From assembly GCA_022841885.1 (NCBI GenBank), contig JALHQP010000008.1:1-64000 (forward strand): a DNA stretch of 64,000 nt. Reading direction: 5' to 3'. Each line of letters begins with the position of its first letter. The stretch's first letter is position 1. Made by a program: the position numbers and the translations under genes. This document shows, piece by piece, positions 1-9,821 of the stretch. This DNA is from Aquincola sp. (GTDB taxonomy: Bacteria > Pseudomonadota > Gammaproteobacteria > Burkholderiales > Burkholderiaceae_C). The notes under the pieces were generated by a model. It was not told where the DNA came from. It was given only the letters and a program-made list of their open reading frames with translations, and searched no databases.

Positions 1-117
1 CGCGCCGCGCGCGAGCGCCCGGCGCGCATGATCGACGACGCCGTGCGCGAGCGCGCACGCGACGCGGTGCGGCGTGCGGTCGAGATCGATATCGACTTCC
101 TCGACCAGCCGGCCTGA
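1..117 (+). CDS. 3' end of an unidentified gene (partial)
   Basis: An open frame enters from the left edge and stops at TGA, giving the last 38 residues of a protein. The tail is rich in Arg, Ala, Asp and Glu, looks helical and ends in FLDQPA. The codon use is that of a normal high-GC gene. It is followed after 22 bases by the oxygenase start, so the two could be co-transcribed. The fragment is too short for me to assign a family. Confidence 0.5.
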   Translation, partial: RAARERPARMIDDAVRERARDAVRRAVEIDIDFLDQPA

Positions 118-139
118 CGCGGCGCGCCGGTCCGCGCGC

Positions 140-1186
140 ATGGACAATGCGCGCGTGACCGACGCCGCCGACCTGCTGCACGCGCGCACGCCCGACGCAC
201 GCTTCTACCTCGACGCAACGAGCTTTGCCGCGGTGCGCGAACGGGTCTTCGCGCGCAGCTGGTTGTGGCTCGGCGACCTGGCCGACGCCGAGGCGCCCGG
301 GTCGCTGGTTCCGCGCACCCTGCTGCCGGGCCTGCTCGACGAACCGCTGCTGCTGGCGCGCGACAGCGGCGGCACGCTGCGCTGCCTGCCCAACGTCTGT
401 ACCCACCGCGGCCACCTGCTGGTGGACGCGCCTTGCCGGCGCAGCGACATCCGCTGCCCCTACCACTCGCGCCGCTTCGACCTTGCGGGCACGATGACCT
501 TCATGCCCGGCTTCGAGGGCGTGCCCGACTTCCCGGGTGGGCACGACCATTTGCGCAGCCTGCCGTTCGAGACCTTCGGCGGTCACGGCTTCGTCTCGCT
601 CGATCCGGCCTTCGACTTCGATTCGCAGCTCGCGCCGATCCGCCAACACCTGCCCGGCCTCGCGCTCGAGACCCTCGTGCACGACCCGTCGCGCGACCGC
701 ACCTTCGAGTTCGACGCGCACTGGGCGCTGTACGTCGAGAACTACCTCGAGGGCCTGCACATCCCCTTCCTGCATCCGGGGCTGATGACGGCGCTGGACT
801 GGCCACGCTACCGCTACGAACTGCATCCCTGGGGCAACCTGCAGCTCGGGCTCGACGAACAAGGTGGCGTCGCGGCGCACTACTTCTGGCTGTTCCCAAA
901 CCTGATGCTGAACTTCTACCCCTGGGGCCTGTCGCTCAACCAGGTGCAGCCGCTCGGGCCCGCACGCACGCGCGTGGTGTTCCGCAGTTACGTTGCAAGA
1001 CCCGAGCTGCTCGGCCGGGGCGCCGGCGGCGCGCTCGACGCGGTGGAAATGGAGGACGAGGCCGCGGTGCAGTCGGTGCAGCGCGGCCTGCGCTCGCGCC
1101 TGTACCGCGGCGGCCGCTACTCGCCGCAGCACGAACGCGGCGTGCACCAGTTCCACCGGCTGCTGGCGCGCTGTCTCGACGCCTGA
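140..1186 (+). CDS. Rieske [2Fe-2S] aromatic-ring-hydroxylating oxygenase, alpha-subunit type
   Basis: This 348-aa protein has the order of a ring-hydroxylating oxygenase large subunit. An N-terminal Rieske domain carries CTHRGH and then CPYHSRRF, the Cys-His/Cys-His ligands of a [2Fe-2S] cluster. The C-terminal catalytic domain carries ENYLEGLHIPFLHPG, with the two His and upstream acidic residue typical of the mononuclear iron site. Such enzymes hydroxylate or demethylate aromatic or quaternary-amine substrates using electrons from a separate reductase; no reductase or beta subunit lies nearby. I chose the ATG at MDNARV because the frame upstream of it is low-complexity and overlaps the preceding gene. 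The substrate cannot be read from sequence. Confidence 0.85.
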   Translation: MDNARVTDAADLLHARTPDARFYLDATSFAAVRERVFARSWLWLGDLADAEAPGSLVPRTLLPGLLDEPLLLARDSGGTLRCLPNVCTHRGHLLVDAPCRRSDIRCPYHSRRFDLAGTMTFMPGFEGVPDFPGGHDHLRSLPFETFGGHGFVSLDPAFDFDSQLAPIRQHLPGLALETLVHDPSRDRTFEFDAHWALYVENYLEGLHIPFLHPGLMTALDWPRYRYELHPWGNLQLGLDEQGGVAAHYFWLFPNLMLNFYPWGLSLNQVQPLGPARTRVVFRSYVARPELLGRGAGGALDAVEMEDEAAVQSVQRGLRSRLYRGGRYSPQHERGVHQFHRLLARCLDA

Positions 1187-1216
1187 AGCCGGTGGACGCG
1201 GGTTATCCGCCGCGGC

Positions 1217-2887
1217 TCAGAGCCCGCCCTTGCGCCACGGCCCGCGGATCGCGAAGGTGATGCCCGGCGACTGGATGCTGACGAACAGCACCTGGCCCCT
1301 GGGGTCGAAGCAGGCGCCGCAGAACTCGCTGCCCAGGTAGCTGCCCGGTGCCACCAGCTTGCCGGCCGCGCCAATCTGGTCCGCCGTCAGCACCACGTTG
1401 TTGCGGCAGAACTCGTAGGCCGCACCGTCCACTTCGAGGCCGAGCAGTCGCGAGGCCCCGGCGCTGCCCACGCCACCGTCCTCGCACAACAGCAGGCCAC
1501 CGCGCGGGCTGACCGTGATGTTGTCCGGGTTGTTGGCCGCCATCGCGTCGCCGCTGGCGAAGATGCAGCGCAGGCGTTGGCTGCGCAGGTCGAGCTCCCA
1601 CACGGCGCCTTCGCCGCGGCCCGGACGACCGCTGCCGTCCAGCCCCGCCGCGGTGTCGACGATGAACATGCGGCCCGCCGAGTACCAGATGCCCTCGCCG
1701 CGGCTCATGCGCGCGCAGCCCTGCGACAGCGCCTGGTGCGTCGGACCGGCCATGAAGCCCAGGCTGACGCCGCCGGGCTGGTCGGTCACGACCACCGGGC
1801 TGGCGTCGGGGTCGGCGATGTCCACCCACTCGAGCTTGTACTCGTCGCCGATGTCGGGGTTCAGCAATCCCTGGTCGTTGACCTGCGCCAGCGTGCCCGG
1901 CCGCGCCTGGCGCACGATGTGCACGATGCGCGCGGCCTGCAGCGTGCCGCCCCAGTGCAGGCGGCCCGGGTGCTTGGGCCGGAAGCGGAAGAAGGCCGAG
2001 AGATTGCGGCTGTCCTCGGTTTCGTAGACGTCGCCCGTGCGCGGGTCGACCGCCACCGCCTCGTGCGCGAAGCGGCCCAGGCCGACCAGCGGCTTGGCGT
2101 TCGACTCGCGCGGCTCGGCCGCCGACTCGAACACATAGCCGTGCTTCTTGCCGCCGATGCCGGACAGGTCGAGGACGGTCTCCTCGCAGGTCAGCCAGGT
2201 GCCCCAGGGCGTGGGCCCGCCGGCGCAGTTGACGATGGTGCCGCCGAGCGAGGCTTCGCTGCCGCGCCACGCGTCGCCGCGGTAGTGCAGGTTGGTCGTG
2301 CCGCCGGCGGCATAGCCGACGTAGGGCGTGGGGTCGGGCGCCGCGGGGTTGGTGACCGTGCCGCTGGCGCCGATGCGGATCACGCCGCCGTTGTAGGGCA
2401 CGCGAATGATGCCGTTGACCAGCCCGGTGTCGTAGCTCGGGGCATTGAGGATGGTGGCGTCCACCGTGGCGGCCAGGCCGCGCTCGTGGTTGCGCACCAG
2501 CACCAGGCCCTGCCCATGGCCATGCCGGTAGCGGTGCGTGTCGACCACGGCCATGCCGTCGTGGTTGCTCGGCGTCGGCCGGCCGTCGCTCATCGGGTCG
2601 CCGGTCCAGCCGAAGGACCGGTATTCGAAGCCCTGCGGCAGCTGGAGCAGCGGCAGGCCGGTGCTCGCATCGGCCACCGGCGCGAGTGCACCGAAGGGCG
2701 ACGGCGCGGGCAGCATCTGCTTGCCCACGGCGGGCGCGGTCGGTTCGTCGCGGCCGATCGCCATCGCCTGGCGCGTGGCGAGTGCCCCGAGCAGAGTCAA
2801 GGTGCCCTGGGCAGCAGCGATCGTGGCGGAGCCCTGCAGCAGGCGGCGGCGAGAGAGAGCGGGCGAGGTCGTGGCCATGGCGTCCAT
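1217..2887 (-). CDS. PhoX-type (DUF839) secreted phosphatase-like protein
   Basis: This 556-aa protein starts with a Tat-type signal: twin arginines in SRRRLLQGS, then a hydrophobic stretch ending near residue 43 (RQAMA). The mature part has DUF839/PhoX landmarks: NCAGGPTPWGTWLTCEE, an RFAHEAVAVDP segment followed by YETEDS, and a late CEDGG motif. PhoX enzymes are periplasmic Ca/Fe-dependent phosphomonoesterases, but the wider family also contains proteins of unknown activity. It is convergent with the Rieske gene and divergent from a second, shorter DUF839 protein. The start could also be the Met three codons further in (MATTSP). Confidence 0.85.
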   Translation of the reverse strand: MDAMATTSPALSRRRLLQGSATIAAAQGTLTLLGALATRQAMAIGRDEPTAPAVGKQMLPAPSPFGALAPVADASTGLPLLQLPQGFEYRSFGWTGDPMSDGRPTPSNHDGMAVVDTHRYRHGHGQGLVLVRNHERGLAATVDATILNAPSYDTGLVNGIIRVPYNGGVIRIGASGTVTNPAAPDPTPYVGYAAGGTTNLHYRGDAWRGSEASLGGTIVNCAGGPTPWGTWLTCEETVLDLSGIGGKKHGYVFESAAEPRESNAKPLVGLGRFAHEAVAVDPRTGDVYETEDSRNLSAFFRFRPKHPGRLHWGGTLQAARIVHIVRQARPGTLAQVNDQGLLNPDIGDEYKLEWVDIADPDASPVVVTDQPGGVSLGFMAGPTHQALSQGCARMSRGEGIWYSAGRMFIVDTAAGLDGSGRPGRGEGAVWELDLRSQRLRCIFASGDAMAANNPDNITVSPRGGLLLCEDGGVGSAGASRLLGLEVDGAAYEFCRNNVVLTADQIGAAGKLVAPGSYLGSEFCGACFDPRGQVLFVSIQSPGITFAIRGPWRKGGL

Positions 2888-2997
2888 TCAATGGGGTGGA
2901 GGGAGCGACGATCCTCGGCGTCGCCGATGACGGGCGCGTGAAGGGCGGCCGTCATCGAAGCGCAACTCGGCTCCGCCTGCCGCTAGCATCGACTGCC

Positions 2998-4233
2998 ATG
3001 CCGATCCTTCGTCCCGCCCTGCACCGCCGCACGCTGCTGAAGGCGCTCACCGGCAGCGCTGTCGCCTCGCTGGCGCCGGTGCTCGCCAGCGTCGGCCACG
3101 ACGCGCGCGCCGCAGGGCGCGCGCGCAGCAACCTCGCCCACCTCGGCCCGCTGGGTCCGCCCGATGCGAACGGCGTGCGTTTGCCGGCGGGCTTCCGCTC
3201 GCGCATCGTCGCGCGTGCGGGTGCGCCGATGCCCGGCGAGTCGGACGGCTATCGCTGGCACGACGCGCCCGATGGCGGCGCGGTGTTCGCGTCGCCCGAT
3301 GGCGGGTGGGTCTACGTCAGCAACAGCGAGTTGCCCGAGCGCCGCGGCGGCGTCGGCGCGCTGCGCTTCGACCGCCAGGCGCGCCTGGTCGCGCAGTACG
3401 CCCTCTGCAGCGGCACCTCGCGCAACTGCGCCGGCGGCCCGACACCCTGGGGTAGCTGGCTGAGCTGCGAGGAAGTGCCCGACGGCCAGGTGTGGGAGTG
3501 CGCGATCGACGGCCGCACCCCGGCGCGCGTGCTGCCCGCGCTCGGCCGCTTCAATCACGAAGCCGCGGCAGTGGACCCGGTTCGGCGCCACGTGTACCTG
3601 ACCGAGGACACGCGCCACGGTGCCGTCTTCCGCTTTGTGCCGAGTGCGGCCGACTGGCCGCGCGGGGCACCGCGCGCGGCACTCTCGCAAGGCGTGCTGC
3701 AGCTGATGGTGGTGGACGACCGCACCGCGCCCTTCCCGCCGGCCGACGGCGACGTGTCGGCGCGCTGGCCGGTGCGCTGGGTCGACTGGCTGCCGGGCAG
3801 GGCGCGGCCCGCGGCCTCGCGCTTCGCCGGCGGCGAGGGCCTGTGGATCCATGGGGACCTGGTGTACTTCGCGACCAAGGGCGACGACCGCGTCTGGCGC
3901 TTCGACGCGGCGCGCTCGATGCTGAGCGTGGCCTACGACGACACCATGCCCGGCGGCGGCGTGCTGACCGGGGTCGACAACCTGGTCGCCAACGACGCCG
4001 GTGACGTGCTGGTGGCCGAGGACGGCGGCGACATGCAGATCGTGGCGATCACGACCGACGGCCAGGTGCGGCCGCTGCTGCAGGTGGTCGGCCACGACCG
4101 CTCCGAGATCGCCGGCCCGGCCTTCAGCCCCGACGGCACGCGCCTGTACTTCAGTTCGCAATGGGCGCTGCAGCCCGACGGCCGGCGCGGCATCACCTAC
4201 GAGGTGACCGGGCCTTTCGTGCGGCCGGGCTGA
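2998..4233 (+). CDS. PhoX-type (DUF839) secreted protein, short form
   Basis: A 411-aa paralogue of the upstream divergent gene. It shares the hallmark NCAGGPTPWGSWLSCEE, then RFNHEAAAVDP and YLTEDT, and a terminal AEDGG block. The N-terminus (HRRTLLKALTGS plus a hydrophobic core) is a plausible Tat signal. It is about 145 residues shorter than its neighbour. I start it at MPILRP; a longer open frame upstream overlaps the divergent promoter region and has no signal-like start. A TAGCAT -10-like hexamer lies 8 bases before the ATG, so the mRNA may have almost no leader. Family activity would be phosphoesterase, but substrate and metal use are not visible. Confidence 0.83.
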   Translation: MPILRPALHRRTLLKALTGSAVASLAPVLASVGHDARAAGRARSNLAHLGPLGPPDANGVRLPAGFRSRIVARAGAPMPGESDGYRWHDAPDGGAVFASPDGGWVYVSNSELPERRGGVGALRFDRQARLVAQYALCSGTSRNCAGGPTPWGSWLSCEEVPDGQVWECAIDGRTPARVLPALGRFNHEAAAVDPVRRHVYLTEDTRHGAVFRFVPSAADWPRGAPRAALSQGVLQLMVVDDRTAPFPPADGDVSARWPVRWVDWLPGRARPAASRFAGGEGLWIHGDLVYFATKGDDRVWRFDAARSMLSVAYDDTMPGGGVLTGVDNLVANDAGDVLVAEDGGDMQIVAITTDGQVRPLLQVVGHDRSEIAGPAFSPDGTRLYFSSQWALQPDGRRGITYEVTGPFVRPG

Positions 4234-4240
4234 GGCGGGC

Positions 4241-4573
4241 TCAGACCAGGGTCAGCGCCGAGGCGGCGCCGCGCGACGGCAGCAGCTCGCCCGGCGGCAC
4301 GCCGTCGCTGATGTCGACCACGCCCACCAGCGTGGCCGCGCGCTCGCACAGCACGCGCCAGTCGTGGCGGCCCATGCGCGCGTTCACGCGCAGCCAGCCG
4401 GTGCCGGCCGGGCCGGCGTAGGCGTCGAAGTGCATGCGCAGCGGCAAGGCACCGCGCAGCGAGAACAGCTCCAGCACGCGCATCAGCGTGGTGGCATCGC
4501 GCTCGAGCGTCACGTGCACGCAGAACGCGTCGACGGTGTTGTCGAAGACGGAAAGAGGGTCGGAGGTGGACAT
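4241..4573 (-). CDS. Small ACT-like protein, possible amino-acid-sensing regulatory subunit
   Basis: A 110-aa protein whose residues ~15-85 follow a beta-alpha-beta-beta-alpha-beta pattern like the ACT folds of IlvM/IlvN: a VHVTLERDATTLMRVLELF start and a VGVVDISDG end. I recognise the pattern, not a specific orthologue. The start ATG follows AGGG at about 9 bases. No catalytic acetolactate synthase gene is adjacent, so it would act in trans or have another partner. Upstream lies a leader peptide with four Ile codons near its end and several hairpins, which supports a role tied to branched-chain amino acids. The assignment to ACT is moderate; the regulatory role is inference. Confidence 0.6.
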   Translation of the reverse strand: MSTSDPLSVFDNTVDAFCVHVTLERDATTLMRVLELFSLRGALPLRMHFDAYAGPAGTGWLRVNARMGRHDWRVLCERAATLVGVVDISDGVPPGELLPSRGAASALTLV

Positions 4574-4579
4574 CGATGG

Positions 4580-4693
4580 ATTCCCTGCACGAGCGGCTGA
4601 GGTGCCCGCCAGGCGGCGGGTCCGGAGCGCGGGCCGCCCGGCGGGGCGGCGACTGACTCGGCGTGCGCGACGGATGCCGAGTCAGCAGGGAAT
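4580..4693 (-). promoter_or_regulatory. Candidate translational attenuator upstream of the ACT-like gene
   Basis: In the minus-strand transcript, ATTCCCTGC (last Ile-Pro-Cys codons of the leader peptide) is perfectly complementary to GCAGGGAAT, which contains the AGGG Shine-Dalgarno of the ACT-like gene. Between these 9-nt arms lie three further inverted repeats: a perfect 10-bp stem at 4653-4662/4676-4685 that overlaps the leader stop codon, a 7-bp stem at 4633-4639/4644-4650 and a 6-bp stem at 4605-4610/4615-4620. The closed structure would hide the ribosome site. A ribosome stalled on the Ile codons would cover the 5' arm and free it. No U-run is present, so translational rather than transcriptional control is favoured. 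This is a prediction. Confidence 0.5.
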
Positions 4694-4768
4694 TCGAATG
4701 ATGATCGAGGCGCGCAGGGCCGCCGCTGCGCGGCAGCGCGTGGGCAGGATGCGACGGGCCGGGACCAT
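4682..4768 (-). CDS. 28-aa Ile-rich leader peptide (candidate)
   Basis: ATG to TGA encodes MVPARRILPT, then an Arg/Ala-rich middle, ending ASIIIRIPC. The run ATC-ATC-ATT-CGA-ATT puts four Ile codons within five just before the stop, the pattern expected of a sensing leader. A TACACT -10-like element sits about 7 bases before the ATG, so the transcript could begin at or near the ATG (leaderless); I see no Shine-Dalgarno. The stop codon lies inside the 10-bp stem described for the attenuator. It could be a chance short frame, but Ile codons together with the complementary Shine-Dalgarno make that less likely. Confidence 0.5.
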   Translation of the reverse strand: MVPARRILPTRCRAAAALRASIIIRIPC

Positions 4769-4811
4769 GGGCGCAGTGTAGCCCGGCGCCGCGCTTGGGC
4801 GCATCGACGGC

Positions 4812-5399
4812 TCAGCCGCGATGCGCCTCGATCACGCCGCAAGCGATGCGCGCGCCGGCGTTGCCGGTCGGCTGCGTGCGGTAGTCGTCCGGGTCGGCGT
4901 GCACGATCAGGCCGCGGCCGACGATGTTGGCCGCGCCGCTGCCGATGGCGAGGCCCGTGAGCTGCAGGTGCACGTCCACCCGGCCCGCCGCGTCGGCCTT
5001 CAGCGATGGCAGGTCGCCGGCGTGGCGCTCGGCTGCGTCGTGCCTGCCGTGCGGCTTGCCGCCCGGGTTGAAGTGGCCCCCGGTGCTCATGCCGTCGCCG
5101 CTGCTGCAGTCACCCTTGTCGTGGATGTGAAAGCCATGCTCCTGCCCCGGCTTCAGGCCCTGCACTCGCACGTGCAGCATCACCACATCGCCGCGCTGGT
5201 GGAACATGGCCATGCCCGAGGCGGTATGGCCGCGCGTGGACTCCAGGCGCGCCATCGCCATCGGGCCGCCGGGCATGCCGGGCGCAGCCATGCCGCCAGC
5301 GCCCGACGCGCTCTGCGGCGATCCATGACCGGCGTGCGGGCTGCCACAGCCGGCCAGCGCGACGGCCGCGGCCGCGGCCGCCAGGGTGCGCATTTCCAT
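4812..5399 (-). CDS. sodC: Cu/Zn superoxide dismutase, lipoprotein form
   Basis: A 195-aa protein that dismutates superoxide in the periplasm. The N-terminus is a lipoprotein signal with lipobox LAGC (Cys 18), so it should be membrane-anchored. The SOD domain shows GFHIHDKGDC and GGHFNPGGKPHG (copper and zinc His ligands), HAGDLPSLKADAAG with the zinc region, and IVHADPDDY with the last His, then GNAGARIACG with the disulfide Cys and conserved Arg. A Met/Gly/His-rich linker precedes the domain. The start ATG has GGAGG at 7 bases. Its nearest neighbours are not functionally related. Confidence 0.93.
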   Translation of the reverse strand: MEMRTLAAAAAAVALAGCGSPHAGHGSPQSASGAGGMAAPGMPGGPMAMARLESTRGHTASGMAMFHQRGDVVMLHVRVQGLKPGQEHGFHIHDKGDCSSGDGMSTGGHFNPGGKPHGRHDAAERHAGDLPSLKADAAGRVDVHLQLTGLAIGSGAANIVGRGLIVHADPDDYRTQPTGNAGARIACGVIEAHRG

Positions 5400-5487
5400 G
5401 ATCGGTCCTCCGGGGTGGATGGCGCGATGCTATGCCTGCGCCGGGCCCAACGACCCCGGGGGAACCAGGGGCGCCCCGCTCAGCCTC

Positions 5488-7857
<2,370 letters not shown>

Positions 7858-7961
7858 GGGCTGACGGGGTGCGGAAAAGCGAAGGGCGGGAGTGTGTCAT
7901 AGGCTTTGTTGGCCCCGACCAACGGCTTCAGCGCAACCCAACAGGGCAGCGCCGCCTCCGC

Positions 7962-8819
7962 TCAGAACAGGATCGACGGCAGCGTGGCGCCGGCCGGGGC
8001 CTGGTACAGGCCGCGCGACATCAGCGTCATCGGCTGCACCGCGCGCAGGCCGTGCGCGAGGCACCACCGCATCAGCTCGGCGTTGCGCGCCGGCAGCATG
8101 AAGCCAGGGCCGGCGAAGCCCGGTGCGGCGCCGATCAGCGCCTTCAGGTCGTCGTTGCCGCGGCCGAGCGCATGGCCGAAGAAGCCGAGCTGCGTCGCGT
8201 AGCCGGTGATCTCGCCGACCTGCTCGACGACGAGCGCGGTCTCGCCGCGGATCGCCGCGCGCAGCTCGGCGCTGCGCTCGAAGCCGTGCACCTCGACGTG
8301 CAGGCGCTCGCAGGCGGCGAGGTCGCGCTCGCTCGCGGGCCGCACGTGGCGGCCGGGCACCTCCAGGTTCAGCGCCGGGCCCTGCAGCGTCAGCAGCGGC
8401 TCGCGCACGTCGAAGCCGAGCTTCGCGTACAGCGACATCGAGCGCATGTGGTAGCCGGCCTGCAGCAGCCGCACGCCGGCGGCGCCGCGCGCCTCGGCGC
8501 GCTCGAGCACCGCCCGCATCAGCCGGCGGCCGATGCCGGCGTCCTGGACCTGCGGGTCGACGGTGATCGGGCCGACGCCGGCGATCGAGCTGCCCTCCCA
8601 CAGGAAGTTGCTGCCGACGACGCGGCCGTCGATCTCGGCGACGACGGCGTGCACGTCGTCGCGCGCGATCAGCGCGGCGACGAGGCCGGTGGCGACCTCG
8701 GCGGACGGAAAGTCGGGCGGGAACGCGTGGCGGCCGGCGATGGTGCGGAACGCGGCTTCGCAGATCGGGCCGGCGGCGGCGGCGTCTTCGGCGCGCGCAG
8801 TGCGGATCGTCAGGGTCAT
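7962..8819 (-). CDS. Tandem GNAT-family N-acetyltransferase
   Basis: A 285-aa protein made of two GNAT-like halves. The first (residues ~1-140) has VGPITVDPQVQDAGIGRRLM, the acetyl-CoA pyrophosphate-binding loop, followed by YAKLGF. The second half (FERSAELRAAIRGETALVVE onward) is more diverged and ends in a C-terminal domain often seen in this double-GNAT group. The start at MTLTIRTA follows GGAG at about 7 bases; an open frame continuing upstream is unlike a protein. The acceptor substrate is unknown. The gene is downstream of, and codirectional with, the fasciclin gene but separated from it by strong hairpins. Confidence 0.8.
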   Translation of the reverse strand: MTLTIRTARAEDAAAAGPICEAAFRTIAGRHAFPPDFPSAEVATGLVAALIARDDVHAVVAEIDGRVVGSNFLWEGSSIAGVGPITVDPQVQDAGIGRRLMRAVLERAEARGAAGVRLLQAGYHMRSMSLYAKLGFDVREPLLTLQGPALNLEVPGRHVRPASERDLAACERLHVEVHGFERSAELRAAIRGETALVVEQVGEITGYATQLGFFGHALGRGNDDLKALIGAAPGFAGPGFMLPARNAELMRWCLAHGLRAVQPMTLMSRGLYQAPAGATLPSILF

Positions 8820-8910
8820 TCTGGGGCTCCGGGATGGGGGTGGACGGTCCCACCAGTCTCCGGATCCGGGCCGGCGCCTGCATCGCCCGAATGGCGTCAG
8901 GCAGGCGCCG

Positions 8911-8974
8911 GCGCGATGGCTCCTCCGAGCCATCGCGCGTGCTGCGCTCAGCGCGGCAGCTCGCCGCAGCACGC
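8911..8974 (-). terminator. Paired hairpins after the fasciclin gene
   Basis: Two adjacent inverted repeats lie just past the fasciclin stop. One is a perfect 10-bp stem (8937-8946/8965-8974) with an 18-nt loop, and the other a perfect 12-bp stem (8911-8922/8927-8938) with a 4-nt loop. They share two bases, so they compete at the boundary. There is no T-run. They probably end or process the fasciclin transcript before the acetyltransferase gene. Confidence 0.55.
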
Positions 8975-8978
8975 AGAT

Positions 8979-9437
8979 TTACTTCGGCAACACGACGCTG
9001 TCGATCACATGGATGACGCCGTTGTCGGCCATGATGTCGGTCGCGGTCACTCGGGCTCCATCAACCGTCACCCCGCTGGCGGTGGCCACGGTCAGCTCTC
9101 CACCTTGCACGGTCTTGACCTTGCCGGCCTTGACATCCTTGGCCAGCACCTTGCCCGGCACGACGTGATACGTCAGCACGGCGGTGAGCTTGGCCTTGTC
9201 GGCCAGCAGGGCGTCAAGCTGCGCCTTCGGGATCTTGGCGAAGGCTTCGTCGGTGGGCGCGAAGACGGTGAACGGACCCTTGCCCTTGAGCGTGTCGATG
9301 AGGCCCGCTGCCTGCAGCGCGGTGGCCAAGGTCTTGAAGGTGCCGGCGCCCACGGCGGTGTCGACGATGTCCTTGGCTTGGGCGCTCATCAGCACGCCAA
9401 CGCCGAGGGCGGCAGCGATCAGTGTCTTCTTCAGCAT
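8979..9437 (-). CDS. Secreted fasciclin (FAS1/beta-Ig-H3) domain protein
   Basis: A 152-aa protein with an N-terminal signal peptide ([19 protein letters not shown]) and a single FAS1 domain. Its two conserved boxes are [15 protein letters not shown] (H1) and [15 protein letters not shown] (H2), with the late INVIDxVLxP-like ending [16 protein letters not shown]1 proteins are extracellular adhesion or cell-surface proteins; bacterial single-domain forms have no defined enzyme activity. It has a long 5' untranslated stretch (~150 bases) leading back to an AT-rich promoter with a palindromic operator. Confidence 0.92.
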   Translation of the reverse strand: MLKKTLIAAALGVGVLMSAQAKDIVDTAVGAGTFKTLATALQAAGLIDTLKGKGPFTVFAPTDEAFAKIPKAQLDALLADKAKLTAVLTYHVVPGKVLAKDVKAGKVKTVQGGELTVATASGVTVDGARVTATDIMADNGVIHVIDSVVLPK

Positions 9438-9587
9438 GGTTCAACTCCTGGGTCGTGGGTTTGAGACGCAACGGCAAGCGATCGGCGGCGGGAGACGCCA
9501 ACCGGCCCCGTGCGAAACGATTTCGCGGGCTCTGTTCGGCCGTCACAGGACGCCCGCCGAAGACACCGCGACCTCGTAGACCATTTG

Positions 9588-9618
9588 TGAACTATATAGT
9601 TCATTATCAACCTGTTAA
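9588..9618 (-). promoter_or_regulatory. Sigma-70-like promoter with palindromic operator over the -10
   Basis: On the minus strand TTAACA (9613-9618) and TATAGT (9591-9596) are separated by 16 bases, a good sigma-70 match. The -10 lies inside a perfect 16-bp palindrome, TGAACTATATAGTTCA (9588-9603), in an AT-rich island unlike the surrounding GC-rich DNA. This is the layout of a repressor operator. It would drive the fasciclin gene. Because the palindrome is symmetric it may also affect the plus-strand small gene and acylphosphatase. The regulator is not encoded adjacent. Confidence 0.55.
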
Positions 9619-9629
9619 GTTGTGTATCG

Positions 9630-9797
9630 ATGACCCAGGCCGCAGCCAAACGTCTTGACCATGGCAGCCACGGCTGCCGTGTCGGAAGATCGCGACATCC
9701 CGAGTCAGTCACCACCATGCCCATCTTCGAGTGCGCCCTCGCGGTGATCGGCTGCTGCGGCCACCCGGACGGCCCGGGCGCCTGCTCGATCCACTGA
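9630..9797 (+). CDS. Possible 55-aa small protein
   Basis: An ATG-to-TGA frame directly downstream of the AT-rich operator encodes 55 residues. The second half is Cys-containing (ECALAVIGCCGHPDGPGACSIH) and could also start at the internal Met 30. I see no Shine-Dalgarno, and no family is recognisable. This, with the fasciclin 5' region, is all I find between 9438 and 9810. It may be a chance frame. Confidence 0.22.
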   Translation: MTQAAAKRLDHGSHGCRVGRSRHPESVTTMPIFECALAVIGCCGHPDGPGACSIH

Positions 9798-9821
9798 GCC
9801 TGTCTGGAGATGGCCCCGGCC

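Noticed and set aside
9438-9809. A tRNA or riboswitch in the AT-rich gap.
   Set aside because: No cloverleaf or known aptamer pattern can be drawn; the AT-rich part is better explained as promoter plus operator.
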